Part shown: positions 1 through 11,451 of the stretch, in pieces
How positions within the stretch are numbered: position 1 is the stretch's first letter
Layout: the number at the start of each line of letters is the position of its first letter
Assembly: GCF_039555335.1 (NCBI RefSeq)
Contig: NC_092637.1
Location: forward strand, 9,623,872-9,687,871
DNA: 64,000 nt
Source of the DNA: Amphiura filiformis
Lineage: Eukaryota > Echinodermata > Ophiuroidea > Amphilepidida > Amphiuridae
Direction of reading: 5' to 3'
The notes under the pieces: generated by a model
Told to the model about the DNA's origin: nothing
Database searches by the model: none
The model's input: the letters and a program-made list of their open reading frames with translations, nothing else
Program-made: the position numbers and the translations under genes

Positions 1-640
1 ACAATCTCATCACCGCTGTAAATGTCGGAATGGCGAAAAACCTCGATTTTTGCAAAATTAGCTTAAATTTGGAGTGAAATTCAAATGGTAAAGGAATCGA
101 CATACTTTTGAGAAATAATGTAGGCAGTTAGAAATCAAAATTAACGTTCCACAATCCAGGTATCGATAATGTAACATAACAGTGTTTTGTGGTAAAAGAT
201 TCTCGAAAATTGTTCCCCAAAACGGGCTAATAAAATTTAATCGGTACTGTTTTTGGTTCTTCCCCATGGCAACATTATTTCTTTGGTCGATTTGTAGTAC
301 AATACAAAAAGGAGAAAACAACCACTCGGCGTGGTTTTATACGGAGCGAATATTTGAAAAAAACTGCATGGAACGTGTTTTTGATCTTGTGAACATGGTG
401 CGTAAAAACTATTTAAACGAAGGATTTTCAAACGGATTCTAAAAATTTGTATAAACACACAAAAATAATGTTAAGATACATCCATGCACCAACATTTGAC
501 TCACTGAGATATTTGATTGCTGAGAAAACGCGGTTTTAGAGAACAACTTTATACGTCTTTTATACGTTTCTTCGTGTAACGTTAAATGAGGTTTTTATTA
601 ATTGTTCAAATGGTCCAACAATACATAATAAACTTTGTTG
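1..640. other. no recognisable feature
   Basis: AT-rich sequence with only short chance reading frames. It lies on the downstream side of the minus-strand ankyrin exons and may be intron of the same gene. No splice-bounded exon, repeat or RNA gene could be supported. Confidence 0.4.
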
Positions 641-860
641 GCTTAGAAAAAAGGAAATTACTTTTCTAACATAACTATACACGGAGTTTTCCCCTTGCCC
701 TTCAACTTTGATAGCATACCTTTGCCCCGGGAAAGAAGGGTTGTCAGTGTTTTTAATCGTTAAACAATAGGCTTTTTAGAAATTGTTCAAATGGCTCAAC
801 AATAAATAATGTTTATTTCAAAACATCCACCCCGTTTGACGGGTTGCTTCTGAATTGTTT
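640..860. repeat. intron segment shared by four ankyrin units (copy 1)
   Basis: A block of about 200 bp containing the phrase aactttgatagcatacctt recurs at about 1195-1400, 10790-10990 and 16530-16760 with a few substitutions and small indels. Each copy sits next to the same ankyrin-unit sequences, so these are paralogous introns made by tandem duplication rather than independent insertions. I see no open reading frame conserved across the copies. Confidence 0.75.
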
Positions 861-1043
861 AACCATGACCATTATACTTTGTTATTATTAGTAGATTTCT
901 CTCAAGCAAATGTGAAGCAACCAGTCGATTTGTAGCTGAGAAAATTGCACACTATATAGAACAGTAATAAAATGAATGTCTTTGTAGGGTGGAAACACAA
1001 ACATACAGATAATCGAAGTGGAAACATCCCGGGGGAAACATAC

Positions 1044-1145
1044 CAGTGGTGCCCTGTTGACATCGGCATTACCCTCTGTGATTAGAATCTTACACACGTC
1101 TACGTGACCTCCCTCTGATGCCACGTACAGGGCTGTTGATCCGTC
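1044..1145 (-). CDS. ankyrin-repeat exon A1
   Basis: This minus-strand exon encodes exactly one ankyrin repeat of 34 residues, starting DGSTALYVASEGGH and ending in ADVNRAPL. Ankyrin repeats are helix-turn-helix protein-binding modules. The usual repeat has 33 residues, and the extra one lies in the loop after the second helix (LITEGN). The exon is bounded by a clean acceptor (TTTGCTTCAG) and donor (GTATGT), and its 102 bp keep phase 0 at both ends, so it can be skipped or duplicated without breaking the frame. It is the most downstream intact exon in the window. The gene presumably continues beyond the left edge. Partner and cellular role cannot be told from the repeat alone. Confidence 0.85.
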
Positions 1146-1726
1146 CTGAAGCAAAATAAAAAAAGAAACGTGAGTGATTATTATTCATCACCTTGTTGGC
1201 TTAGAAAAAAGGAAATTACTTTTCTAACATAACTATACACAGAGTTTTCCCTTGCCCTTCAACTTTGATAGCATACCTTTGCCCCCGGGAAAGAAGGGTT
1301 GTCAGTATTTTAATTTTAATCGTTAAACAATAGGCTTTTTATTAATTGTTCAAATGGCTCAACAATAAATAATGTCGATTTCAAAACATCCACCCCGTTC
1401 GATGGGGTGCATCTGAATAGTTAAATCATGACCATTATACTTTATTATTATTAGTAGATTTCTCCCAAGCAAATGTGAAGCAACCACTCGCTGACGTTTT
1501 TGTTGCCAAGTTCGAAACTGACTGACATTATAGGATAACATCAGCTGAATGACGATACTTTGACAATACTCAGTTTGACGTGTTAGTTTGATAACCAAAC
1601 TCGCTAAAACATAATATGTTACTTGAAAGTTAAATCCAGACTGTCTCATTTGATTGTTTGCTCATATCTATATTACAATTAACATTATGAAAGTGCATTA
1701 ATAATAATACAGATTAAACAAGATAC

Positions 1727-1828
1727 CTTTCGTGTCATGTTGACATCGGCTTTACCCTCTGTGATTAGAATCTTGCACACCTCTACGTGACCCCTCTCTG
1801 ATGCCACATAGAGGGGTGTTTCTCCGTC
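1727..1828 (-). CDS. ankyrin-repeat exon A2
   Basis: A 102-bp, phase 0-0 exon encoding one ankyrin repeat (starts DGETPLYVASERGH, ends DVNMTRK). The acceptor is a pyrimidine-rich tract ending CTACAG and the donor is GTATCT. It is closely similar to exons A1, A3, A4 and A5, and the similarity extends into the flanking introns, so it belongs to a recently duplicated tandem unit. No stop or frameshift is seen. Substitutions against its sisters fall mainly on surface positions (E for S, R for G), as expected if the repeat is still under selection, although this was not calculated. Confidence 0.85.
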
Positions 1829-2148
1829 CTGTAGCAAAATATAAGTAGTGCACAATGAGCGATATTAAGGGCGTACTACACCCATATATTGGTTTGATTG
1901 GTCTAATTTTTTTTTCATATATAGCTAGGCGATATATACACGAATCATATGAAATAAAAAAATATATGAAAAAACATCGTGAAAGTGTCCCTTTTCACCC
2001 ATTTGTCTTAAAGTTGACTGGTTGGTAAGGACGCTTATACGATCCACGTAGTCTTCTTCACAACCGGTTTCTGCCGTTTCTAACATTCATCGATATTCAC
2101 ATACAGTACGTATTAGACTCGCTACCGGTCCAAAATACGACCTGCCTA

Positions 2149-3273
2149 CAGGGTGTATCAAAATGATTGGTACCGGGCTATGTGACATTTTCAAAAATAT
2201 ATAAAAAATATAAAATTGCTAATTAATATAATGTTTGTACTATAAATAGAAAGGGGCATATGTTATCTTGTTGATCTATTAATCTGAAGGGTTTAGGTTG
2301 ATGCATCTGGGAGCTGTTGTCATTTAAACGAAGATCAACATAATCATGGTTTGACTTACACAACACAAGATGAATATGTTCACTGCCTGAACCATTTATT
2401 GCATACATACTCTTCAATTCATAAAATTGCTTTACACATGCTTTTAGAAAGATAGTTCCTGAAGTCCCTGCCTTACGACTCTGGCAGTGTGAGGTGAAGC
2501 CCTATCTTGAAAGAACTTAACACCTGGGATGGGTCCCTTCTGTAACTGCCCATATCAAATTTTGAAGCATTGCAAGTTATTGCATGTTTGCATGGGATAC
2601 GCCTTGCTCTTAGAAACTTGCTCTTAGAAACTGTCTCCTAAATTTCTCTGCACTTCTCCTTAGCTTCGTGTCGACCAGTAATTCATAACTATGAATGCAC
2701 ATTGAAGTGTGGAATACTGTGGAGCCATTCCAATAACTTTTACCAGGTCTATACTAACCTACACTGTCTACAGTCTATAGCCATTTTGACACACCATCTA
2801 CTTAGTAATCTCAATAATACAACTTAAATTACCGCCCTGGATGGTGTTGATACACAAACTTCTTTCACCCTACCTAAATTATTCAAATCAATAATATTAC
2901 TCTCAAGCAATAAATATTGATTATAACATTCATATATATTATGAATGAAGAAATAGGCAAAGAAAATATTAAACATTTCCATGATTTTCAACATATCATC
3001 CTCACAAGGTATTTGCAGTAAAATAGAGCTTTGAAAATGGTGCGCTACTGATCCAGCGTTACGATGAAAAGTGTCAAAACACCTACTTTCCTTTAGAATC
3101 TTGTAACTTCTAAATTGAATGTGCTATCTTTATTATCTAAAATTCTTAGAGAAGATAAAACTATTATAATTACAAATATAAAAACAACTAACCCCAAAAT
3201 GACCCAAAAAATAGTTTAAAAAATCGGCAAAAAATGAGAAGTCTTCGGTACCAATCATTTTTGATACACCCTG
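2149..3273. mobile_element. Tc1/mariner-type MITE, TA-flanked, 1.1 kb
   Basis: Terminal inverted repeats of about 28 bp begin CAGGGTGTATCAAAATGATT on the left and appear inverted on the right, directly flanked by TA at 2147-2148 and 3274-3275. The end sequence and TA duplication are typical of Tc1/mariner elements. There is no transposase frame inside. It is nested in the TTAA element and is related to the element at 56759-57671. Confidence 0.7.
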
Positions 3274-3906
3274 TATGTACATTTAGGGCTGACACGTCAA
3301 TTTGTATTACCAATAGGAAATACACAGGTCAGACATTTGAGAATAATTCTTTAAGATTTGGTAAAAAAGTTGGTAGCCGCCTCATTATGCTACCTAATCA
3401 AAAATTTTGTTGAAATAAAATTATAAGGATCGAATGCGTTTTAGTGTCAAAAAAGGCAAAATTACCGTCAAACTTTCGCCGAATTCTGCACCCTTGCGAA
3501 GCCCTCAGGCGGGTGCACAGTTAAATCGGGAATAAACATATCCGACCTTTGCGATCAAAAACAACAAATTACAACATTGGACCATGTTTGGACATACTAT
3601 AGGCAAAAAAAACACTATTGCCAAATAATATAGAATAGAACATTTGACATCAACTTGACAAACTAATGAAGAAAATGTGCTCCATAAACATTAAGTAAGT
3701 GCGCAAAACAATTCCTATTCAAATGCGTGTATAAAACTGAACAGGGCCGGACGGCTACAAGACTACCGCAGAAGTTAAAAGTTCTCGTGTTGCCAGATTC
3801 AAACATGAGCATGTATGCCTAGCACCTTCTCTTGGTAAAATCCCTGATAAAATCAAGAAATGTATGTTGTGCCTCTTTCCCTCCCCGTGAAGTGGCGTCA
3901 TGGGGG

Positions 3907-4120
3907 ATCATGGGCGTAGCTAGGAATTTTTAAGGGGGGGGCAAAGGAGTGAAAGGGGAAACCCTCATTCAAGGGGGAATTTGTGACGAAACAAAATAGG
4001 CTGAAAAGTACAAAAAAGACCCTAGTAAAATTCTTCAGGGCGACCGCATCCAGGGGGGGACTTCCCACAGGGGGTGGGGTAGCTTCCCCCATTGCCCCCT
4101 TATGTACCTACGGCACTGGA
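3907..4120. repeat. G-rich dispersed repeat
   Basis: The left side reads GGGCGTAGCTAGGAATTTTT and the right side ends in CCTACGGCACTGG, with G- and C-rich tracts between. A similar left end appears near 58663. It looks like a decayed short inverted-repeat transposon. No target duplication could be fixed and no coding content is present. Confidence 0.35.
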
Positions 4121-4179
4121 CGTATGAGAAATTTGCTCAATTCCGCAATTTAAGACATTTTAACAATTCCGCAATTTTA

Positions 4180-5140
4180 GACATTTTAAATGGTAGGCCC
4201 TAATAAAGTGAGTAGAAAAAGTGAACATATTAAATAATAGTAGACCTATTATACCCCGGGGTATATTAATACTTGGCTTTTGCAATAATATAGGCCTACG
4301 TGCCAAAACTTGCGGCTTGCCCCTTCTCGGCCTGCCTAAAACTGAATACCGGCTGCCATGTATGCCTAGGTGTAGGGGGATAATGTTTTGGTATGTCGAT
4401 AGAGGGGTTGGCATGTCAAAGTGGGGAGGGCAAAGATTTGTTGGCATGGGGAAAGCAATTCACCGCCCCAGATGGCGAGTTGCGATAATATAAACTGAAT
4501 CAGCGGTGTAAAGCACGAGTATAGGCCTACAATTCCGCAATTTAATAATAGGCGTACATTTTAAAGGTAACACGGAAAAATAAAAGTTAGCCCGGGGTCA
4601 TAACAGTACTAAAATATTCAATAAGCATGATAAGGGGCTCACTGGGGATTTCCAAATGGTGTAGGCCTACCAACTGAAATTTCTTACCTCTTGCATTCCC
4701 CTTCCCTTCCCCGGCCATAATCGCCTTTGCTGTCCTGTTTGTTGTTATAGTATAGTGGTTTAGCCAAACGCCGAGTACTAAAGACAAAATCTCATCCCGA
4801 GAAAAAAATCATCAGACATTTTACACGAATCTGATTACTAGCTAAGCCTATGATAGGCCACCTACATCAATTGGCCTACTGCTGATAGGATCCTATGCCA
4901 AATATTACATTTCAAAAATACCAAATGACAATTTAAATGACTTACCGGGGTATCCTTCACTTTTAGACATTATAAACAATTTTAATTTTTCACACTTTGC
5001 TGGGATTACTGGATAGGCCTTTAAAATTGTATAGATGGGAATGTCTAAATGCGAGCGTAGGGCCTACGTAGCGTGCCGGATAACGTGCAGGAAATTTTCA
5101 TGATTTTGACTGCGTAATACTGTAGGCATAGGCCTACCCG
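4180..5140. repeat. cluster of AGGCCT / TAGGCCTAC motifs
   Basis: About eight exact or one-off copies of the palindromic motif TAGGCCTAC fall within roughly 950 bp (for example near 4292, 4525, 4663, 5060 and 5130), with the sequence between them unrelated. Single copies are scattered elsewhere in the window. No function is assigned. Confidence 0.5.
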
Positions 5141-6131
5141 TGACGTGACTTCCAAAAGTGCGTGTTATTCAAAAATCAGTCGTGTCCCATTTAATGTGCA
5201 CCAAATATCGCTTTCCCCCCGTCGATCTGCCCAATTTTCCCAAATTCCTTTCCCCCGGCCCGTCTTGGCTTGTCCAATTTTTTTTCCTACTCACTGGCTC
5301 CGTATTGGGATTGCCCCATTACGCCGGAATTTGAGCTTAAAAATACCTAAATATATACATGCATAAAACACGGCAACTGGTTATAACGCAATGGATTGTG
5401 GGTGATGTAGTCAAAATTCGCGTGTCAAAATTCGGATACCGTGGCGAGTGCAGAATTCTATGGAATATACAAAAATATTAATCCACTTAAAATATTATAT
5501 CATTGTATCAATTTTGGAGTTCCTAGTTGAAATGGATTAGAAAATAACGACAAAATAGTTACCAAATTGAATATGGTCGGTATAGGTGACGAGAAATGCA
5601 ATTTTTTTCAACATTGCTGTAGTATGGTTGTGGTAACCTGTTACCTATGGCTTAATTAAGTTTCAGTGAAATAATGTCGCTAGTTACAAATACAAAATAT
5701 AGCTCAACATTGAAAATAGAAGCATTTTAACCAGTTCGTTTTTGATAGTTTTTGATAGCACTGAAAATCACCAAGTTCATGAAGCCATCAGGAACCACTT
5801 ATTCCCATTTTACATATCAACATTATTTCTCTAATGCGTTGGCAACACGTATCCAAAATTTTACGAAATCCGTTGATAGCAAGCTTTCGAAAATGAAGTG
5901 AATTTAAAGCATGAGTGATGTACCTCCTTTTGGCTTCTATCTTCAAAAGCATGTAAGCTACATTCATACCGATGCCACCAATATAACGAGAAGATTTGCC
6001 CCTTCATTTTGCATACCACTTTGTCCGCAAAAAAATGCAATGGGTGTAGTACCCCCTTAAAACATACGTAGAACATTTAAAAGTGGGTTTACCACAAACG
6101 GATACTCAAAGGGGACATTTTATATAATGTA

Positions 6132-6222
6132 TGTTGTGCCTTGTTGACTTCGGTTTACCCTTTGTGATAGTAATTAATTAATTGATTAATCAAATCTACG
6201 ATATAATGTCGTTTCTCTGGTT
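6132..6222 (-). pseudogene. decayed ankyrin exon B1
   Basis: The downstream third of an ankyrin exon is readable (antisense of gccttgttgacttcgg). The middle is replaced by an attaatta-type stretch, and the upstream end is recognisable only from its alignment with the intact exons (gtttctctggtttgg against gtttctccgtcctg). No frame is open. Three other units carry the same kind of decayed exon at the same relative position. Confidence 0.6.
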
Positions 6223-6300
6223 TGGAGTATCATACAACCATAATCAATAGATACAAGATACAAGATAATTTATTTCTCACAATTCTCAACAAATCACATA

Positions 6301-6432
6301 AATCACTCACTCACTCACTCACTCACTCACTCACTCACTCACTCCTCACTCACTCACTCACTCACTCACTCACTCACTCACTCACTCACTCACTCACTCA
6401 CTCACTCACTCACTCACTCACTCACTCACTCG
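6301..6432. repeat. (CACT)n microsatellite
   Basis: About 130 bp of nearly perfect CACT/ACTC tandem repeats with one interruption near 6345. It produces a spurious long reading frame of repeating Ser-Leu-Thr-His. Confidence 0.98.
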
Positions 6433-6489
6433 GTCGACTTCTGTCGGACTCCTCCTGCATGCAGTTCCGGATTACGTTTGGGAAACATA

Positions 6490-6555
6490 ACTGTTGTGCC
6501 TTGTTGACATCGGCTTTACCCTCTGCGATTTATAATCTTACGCACGTCTAAGTTT
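6490..6555 (-). pseudogene. truncated ankyrin exon
   Basis: The downstream half of an A-type ankyrin exon (codons for ILITEGKADVNKAQ, with changes) runs into non-homologous sequence after about 60 bp. It has lost its acceptor and first helix. It lies next to the CACT microsatellite, and the truncation probably arose there. Confidence 0.6.
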
Positions 6556-6798
6556 TGCTATATTCAATTTGAAAATACATTAACAATAATACAGATACTC
6601 AAAGGGGGTGGGGGCACATAATGCAGTACCAATCGTGCCTTGTTGACATCAAGGCACAAAATGTTGCCCCAATATTTAATTTAACCTTTTCTTTTGACTG
6701 TTTGCTTATATATAATCGCCATGTGATATCCATTCTACAATTTTTAATATTAAAGTACATTAACAATAATACAGATACTAGAAGGGGAAACATTATAC

Positions 6799-6900
6799 CC
6801 GTTGTGCCTTGTTGACATCGGCTTTACCCTCTGTGATTAGAATCTTACACACGTCTACGTGACCTTCCTCTGATGCCGCATACAGGGGTGTTCTCCCGTA
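6799..6900 (-). CDS. ankyrin-repeat exon A3
   Basis: An intact 102-bp, phase 0-0 exon for one ankyrin repeat (starts YGRTPLYAASEEGH, ends DVNKAQR). The acceptor is CTACAG after an AT-rich tract and the donor is GTATAATG. The first residue is Tyr where most sisters have Asp. The flanking introns match those of the other units. The repeat keeps the T-P-L turn, the G-H between helices and the A-D-V-N loop of the family. Confidence 0.85.
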
Positions 6901-7005
6901 CTGTAGCAAAATATAAGTAGAGTGAGCGATAATTAGAACATACATAGGACATTTAAAAGTGGGTTAACGACAAACAGATGCTCAAGAGGCGAAACATTAT
7001 ATATG

Positions 7006-7094
7006 TTGTGCCTTGTTGACATCAATTGTACCCGCTGTGATTATTAATTAATTATAAACTAATAATGCGTTATGATGCCGTTTCACCGGTCTGG
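7006..7094 (-). pseudogene. decayed ankyrin exon B2
   Basis: Same structure as B1: the exon 3' end is recognisable (gccttgttgacatc antisense), then an attaatta tract, then a remnant of the exon start near gccgtttcaccggtctgg. It is not translatable. It lies immediately before the insertion site of the 2.1-kb element. Confidence 0.55.
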
Positions 7095-7141
7095 AGTCAC
7101 ATACAACCATAATCGCTATTATCGGTGTAATATGTCGTACC

Positions 7142-9225
7142 CCCTTACCAAACAGGAAGGCTAAGATACCCTTCAATAACTAGTCATCTACCATTCGAAC
7201 TCTAATAATACTGTTTTGATAGCGGTCATTACTATTCAAGACACTCGAATAGTAGTACGACCGTTAGTGTAAGTTTTTCTTGAATAGTAAGGACCGCTAA
7301 CTACCCTTCCTCTTACTATTCATATAGCTTTTAACTACCATTCAGACCAAGTGGCTTAGTATTCACAACAAGAAGGAAAATTTTCTAAGTATATTACCCT
7401 TCAACTAGCATTCCTTAATGGTCGACCCCAGGGTCAAGGACTAGTGCATGATGGGACTATATTTCCAACTGCCATTTTGAATTGGTGTGAATGCAGAGAT
7501 GATGGGACTCTTGTTTTTGGATGTTTTTAGCTGTATTGCAGGCATTGTTGTACAATATTGGGATGTTGCTTGACAATTAATACTATTTTATGTGAGCCAT
7601 ATAGTAATTGTGTGCAAGTGAAAATGCTACATGCATAATGTAGTATAATAGGTAAGCTTAAAATATATTTCATGTAAATTTGGTATGTACGTTTTCATGC
7701 TGGCAGTTTCTTGAAATAGGCAATGGTCTAGTGCAAGGAGGATATTATATTGAGGCATGTAAATAATTATTACATACTGTATCTCGTATATGGAGCTAAT
7801 TTTTTCCCAGTAATAAATTGGGCTACTTGCTGAAGATTTTCATGGAGGAATGTATATACATGCATGTATATATCATACAGGCCTCCATCTGGGAACATTT
7901 TTTGAATTGTTTGGAATGATATATATTGTCAAAAGATTATAAATTAGAAAGTACAGGGTGCATCAGCGCTGCCAGTCATGCTTGCACGATGCAGAAGGGT
8001 ACGTGGCATTTGGGGGATGTGCCCCTTCAGTCATACAATCCTTGTTTTTAGAAACATCTGGTGTACGTGTGTCCTCATTTGGCATTATAAGGAAACCCTG
8101 ATCAATACACACACACCTGAGTGTTATAAAGGTGGACACAGTTTAGGACTATATATGCAAACACATACGCCCCACCACCCTGTCCAACGTGTGTCAATTG
8201 GGAATTCATGTGCCTAAAACTGTCAAAAGGGGACACATGCAATTCTAGCCTAATCACCAATTATGGACATTTGTGTATCAATTAGGGACATTTGTGTGGG
8301 TAAATTGGGGACACTTACAATCGGGTATATCCTACGCCCCCCCCCCCGACAACTGGGGACATCTTAATTAACACCATATTTTTATCACTTTTAGCCAAAG
8401 GGGAGAAGTATCTCTACAACGGGGAACATCCATGCTTAAATGTCCCCGTTTCATGAATTTTAGACCAGGAAAATGTCCCCCATTCATCTGTGATTACTGT
8501 TTACAAGCTGTTTGTTTTGCATGAAAACATAAACTGTGACTGAGGACATTCTGGGGAGATTCTTCGGACACCGGGGTCATCAATTAGTCAATTACTACCC
8601 CCATGCCGGGCCCCCATGGTGCCCCATATTGAAATGCCAGAAGAGGTATGTATCAGTAGCACCAGTGATGTCCACAGCTTTTGGAAGTCCTCAGTTGGTG
8701 GGAAAAAAAAGTCCTTGACCGTCAGTATTCCTCAAGCGCCCCCTCATGCATACACATCCCCCCCACACACACCCCAACCCCCATTCAGGTATCCTATGCT
8801 ACATGTACAATGTAGTATAGCATTCTGCTATACTGGATAATGGGCGACCACTACTGGTCAATAGAGTATTTGGTTTACTGGTCGACCACTAGTAGAGCAT
8901 TTGGCTTACTGGTCCACTAGTGGTCGACCGCTAATACTACTGGTCAGTACTAGTATTCGGCTTACTGGTCGACCATTAGTATATCATTCGGCTTACTGGT
9001 CCACTAGCGGTCGACCATTAGTTAGCGTGGCTCATTTGCATAATTCGCCTCATACGAAGGGTAGTCGAAGGGTAGTCGACTAGGAAGGCTAATTTTTCAC
9101 TACAGAGTACTATATGACCGCTATAATAACAATAGCGGTCACATGGCATTCGACCGCTAGATTATCGACCGCTATTGACGACCGCTTTGTGAAGGCTAGT
9201 TGAAGGCTAATGATTTAGGTAAGGG
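7142..9225. mobile_element. 2.1-kb TIR element flanked by CC
   Basis: The termini are CCCTTACCaAA on the left and the inverse TTtAGGTAAGGG on the right. The paralogous introns near 17800 and 15895 show the uninterrupted site (gtcgtaccgctacatgg), so the insertion added the element plus one extra CC. Both end regions carry many copies of the motif gaccgcta and its inverse. Internal blocks include a ggtcgacca-type repeat cluster at 8850-9025 and a run of ggggacat-like phrases at 8220-8480. No transposase frame is present. The superfamily is unclear. Confidence 0.6.
8850..9025. repeat. internal tandem of actggtcgacca motifs
   Basis: Imperfect direct and inverted copies of the phrases ttcggcttactggtcgacca and ctagtggtcgacc lie inside the 2.1-kb element. 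They create a small repetitive frame that is not a gene. Confidence 0.8.
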
Positions 9226-9333
9226 CCGCTACATGGTATTCGAAACTGACTCCTTGTTAAAGCAGCCGATCTGATTGGTGGTTAACATAAGTTGATCAAC
9301 GATACTTTGATAACCAAAATCGCTAAAACATAT

Positions 9334-9561
9334 CGTCAGCCTACTACGATAATTGCCTAAGACGTTTTTGTAATTTTGAGAACAATGGTTCAAACATACA
9401 TTTAAACATATTTATTCACCAATCTTTGCACAAGAACAAATAAAGGGAATAATCAGAAATAATTAGGTTGATTACGTACTGATGCCTGCTTGAACCATAA
9501 TTTGTACTTTGCTCTCAAAATTAAAAAAGAATGACAAGGCAATTATCGTAGTAGGCTGGCG
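9334..9561. mobile_element. 228-bp palindromic MITE, copy 1
   Basis: Long inverted repeats start CGTCAGCCTACTACGATAAT and end with the inverse GTAGTAGGCTGGCG, flanked by ATAT on both sides. The same element sits at the equivalent place in another ankyrin unit (16050-16278), so it was inserted before that unit duplicated. A broken end of it remains at about 16956-16985. Confidence 0.8.
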
Positions 9562-9584
9562 ATATATTGTTGCCTCAACAGTAA

Positions 9585-10558
9585 TGCACATATCAAATGC
9601 AATCCCGGCCCCTGGGGACCCGGGGATGGCCGGGTCATGGGCCGTGGATTTTCGGTTTTAAAGTTCAAGTCCCGGGTAAACACCTGGCCAGTCCCGGACC
9701 CACCCGGGCAAAACTCTCAGCCACTCCCCGGCCCCCCGGGGCAAATATCCGATGCAAACCCCGGGTATTCCTCGGCCCAAGTTCCCGGCCCTGAGCATCG
9801 TATATAGTCCTGGATCTTAATATGGTTTTAATATCGCGGCAGTCTTGTCATCACACTGGTCATGCGGGCTCTAAATTTGGCAGGTATGTCTTCAATGGAC
9901 TGCCGAGCTCTGGATATGATGCTGGTGGATTCACACGCTTCAAATATAGGCCTACATGTGTGTTCCATTGCAAATACGTCAGTTACTCACCTTGTTTTTA
10001 GTGTAGGCCTAATAATTTAAAACTTTCCTCTCGGCGGGTGGTTAAAACTTTTAAAAAATAGCTAAAAAGCAGGCTCTCGTTTGCACATGCATGTCAAGAA
10101 GCCAGTGTGGTCTGGTTAAACGTGCTAACTTTAGAGCCGTGCTAAATAGCAGATACATGGCCTACTGCAAAATTTGGAAACAACAGCCAAGATTTGTTTT
10201 TGGAATGGATTTATATGAACAGTAACATTAATGTGGATTATTAATATACATCCACGGCTCAAGTACGGCCAAGTGATAGGATTCCCCGGCCCGTAAATGC
10301 GGGCATCCTTACTAGCAACCCACGGGCATGTTCACGGCCCATTTTACTGGTTGGAAAACCCCGGGTAAGTTACGACATAATCCCTGCCCTCGCCCTGGTA
10401 AAGTCCCGGCCCAATTTCCCGGGTGTTTGGCCGACGTCAAGTCCCGGCCAACACCCGGCTCACCCCGGGACACATCTTGAGTCAATCCCGGTCACATGAT
10501 GTCAAGTCCCGGACCATCCCCGGGTCCCCAGGGGCCGGGGTTGCATTTGATATGTGCA
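9585..10558. mobile_element. GC-rich TAA-flanked element (Harbinger-like MITE)
   Basis: Inverted repeats of about 45 bp start TGCACATATCAAATGCAA and run into CCCGGCCCCTGGGGACCC. TAA lies at 9582-9584 and at 10559-10561. The 3-bp TAA duplication fits PIF/Harbinger elements. The paralogous intron near 16300 reads straight through the site, confirming the ends. The interior is rich in CCCGGG and CCCGGCC phrases, unlike the AT-rich surroundings, and has no transposase frame. Confidence 0.7.
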
Positions 10559-11121
10559 TAAATTCAAACTGTTTCATTTGACTATTTGCTCAGTATATAA
10601 TCGCCATATGGTATCCATTTTACTATTTTCAATTTAATAGTGCATTAACAATAACACAGATACTCGAACGAGAAACATTATACCTCTTCAAACATTATAT
10701 TGGGTATATTTGGTTCCATGGAATAGGTATGGTCTCCTCCTTTCATTGACATTAAAATAAGTATCAATCAGATTTTCATCACTCATTTGTCTAAAGAAAG
10801 AAGGAAATTACTTTTCTAACATAACTATACGCGGAGTTTTCCCCCTTGCCCTTCAACTTTGATAGCATACCTTTGCCCTGGTAAGGCAGGGTTGTCAGTG
10901 TTTTTAATTGTTAAACAATAGGCTTTATGTTCAAATGGCTCAACAATAAATAAATAATCAACGGGTTGCATGTGAATAGTTTAGCAATGACCATTATACT
11001 TTGTTATTATTAGTAGATTTTTCCGAAGCTGAGAAAATTGCACAATATAGAACAATATAAAATGACTGTCTTTGTGGGGTGGAAACACAAATATACACAG
11101 TATACAGAGGGGGACACATAC

Positions 11122-11223
11122 CAATGTTGCCTCGTTGACATAGGCTTTACCCTCTGTGATTAGAATCTTACACACGCCTACGTGACCTCCTTCTGATGCC
11201 GCATACAGGGGTGTTAATCCGAT
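11122..11223 (-). CDS. ankyrin-repeat exon A4
   Basis: A 102-bp, phase 0-0 exon encoding one ankyrin repeat (starts IGLTPLYAASEGGH, ends YVNEATL). The acceptor is CTTTAG, weaker than its sisters, and the donor is GTATGT. The usual first Asp is Ile and the loop Asp is Tyr, so this repeat has drifted more than A1-A3 and A5 but remains open. Its end (VNEATL) is the closest match to the divergent upstream exon at 21.3 kb (VNESTL). Confidence 0.8.
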
Positions 11224-11451
11224 CTAAAGCAAAATAAAAGTACAGTGATCGATAATTATTAGAACATACAACAAAAGTAAACTTGGATGAAACCATCACT
11301 ACAGATAAAGTGCTCAACTATTAAAACGGAGCAGAAATATATTTAGATGTACGGTGAATCTTGGTATTTAAACCATCATTCGATACAGCACTGTTTCGTA
11401 TAGGTGTTGGCAGACCTACACTCCTCAGTCGAATGAGAGCACAAGCGGGTG

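Larger units (their letters stand above)
1869..6056. mobile_element. 4.2-kb TTAA-flanked TIR element (Kolobok-like), with nested insertions
   Basis: The left end, after TTAA at 1865-1868, begins GGGCGTACTACACCC. The right end is the inverse, GGGTGTAGTACCCCC followed by TTAA at 6057-6060. The paralogous intron at about 6920-6935 has the same flanks joined without the element, so this is a real insertion of everything in between. TTAA duplication with such termini fits the Kolobok or piggyBac style of insertion, but there is no transposase frame, so it is non-autonomous or a composite. Nested within it are a TA-flanked element (2149-3273) and a G-rich repeat near 3.9-4.1 kb. Confidence 0.6.

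Noticed and set aside
6222-6551. 109-codon frame of repeating Ser-Leu-Thr-His
   Set aside because: It is only the translation of the CACT microsatellite; the sister introns have no such frame.
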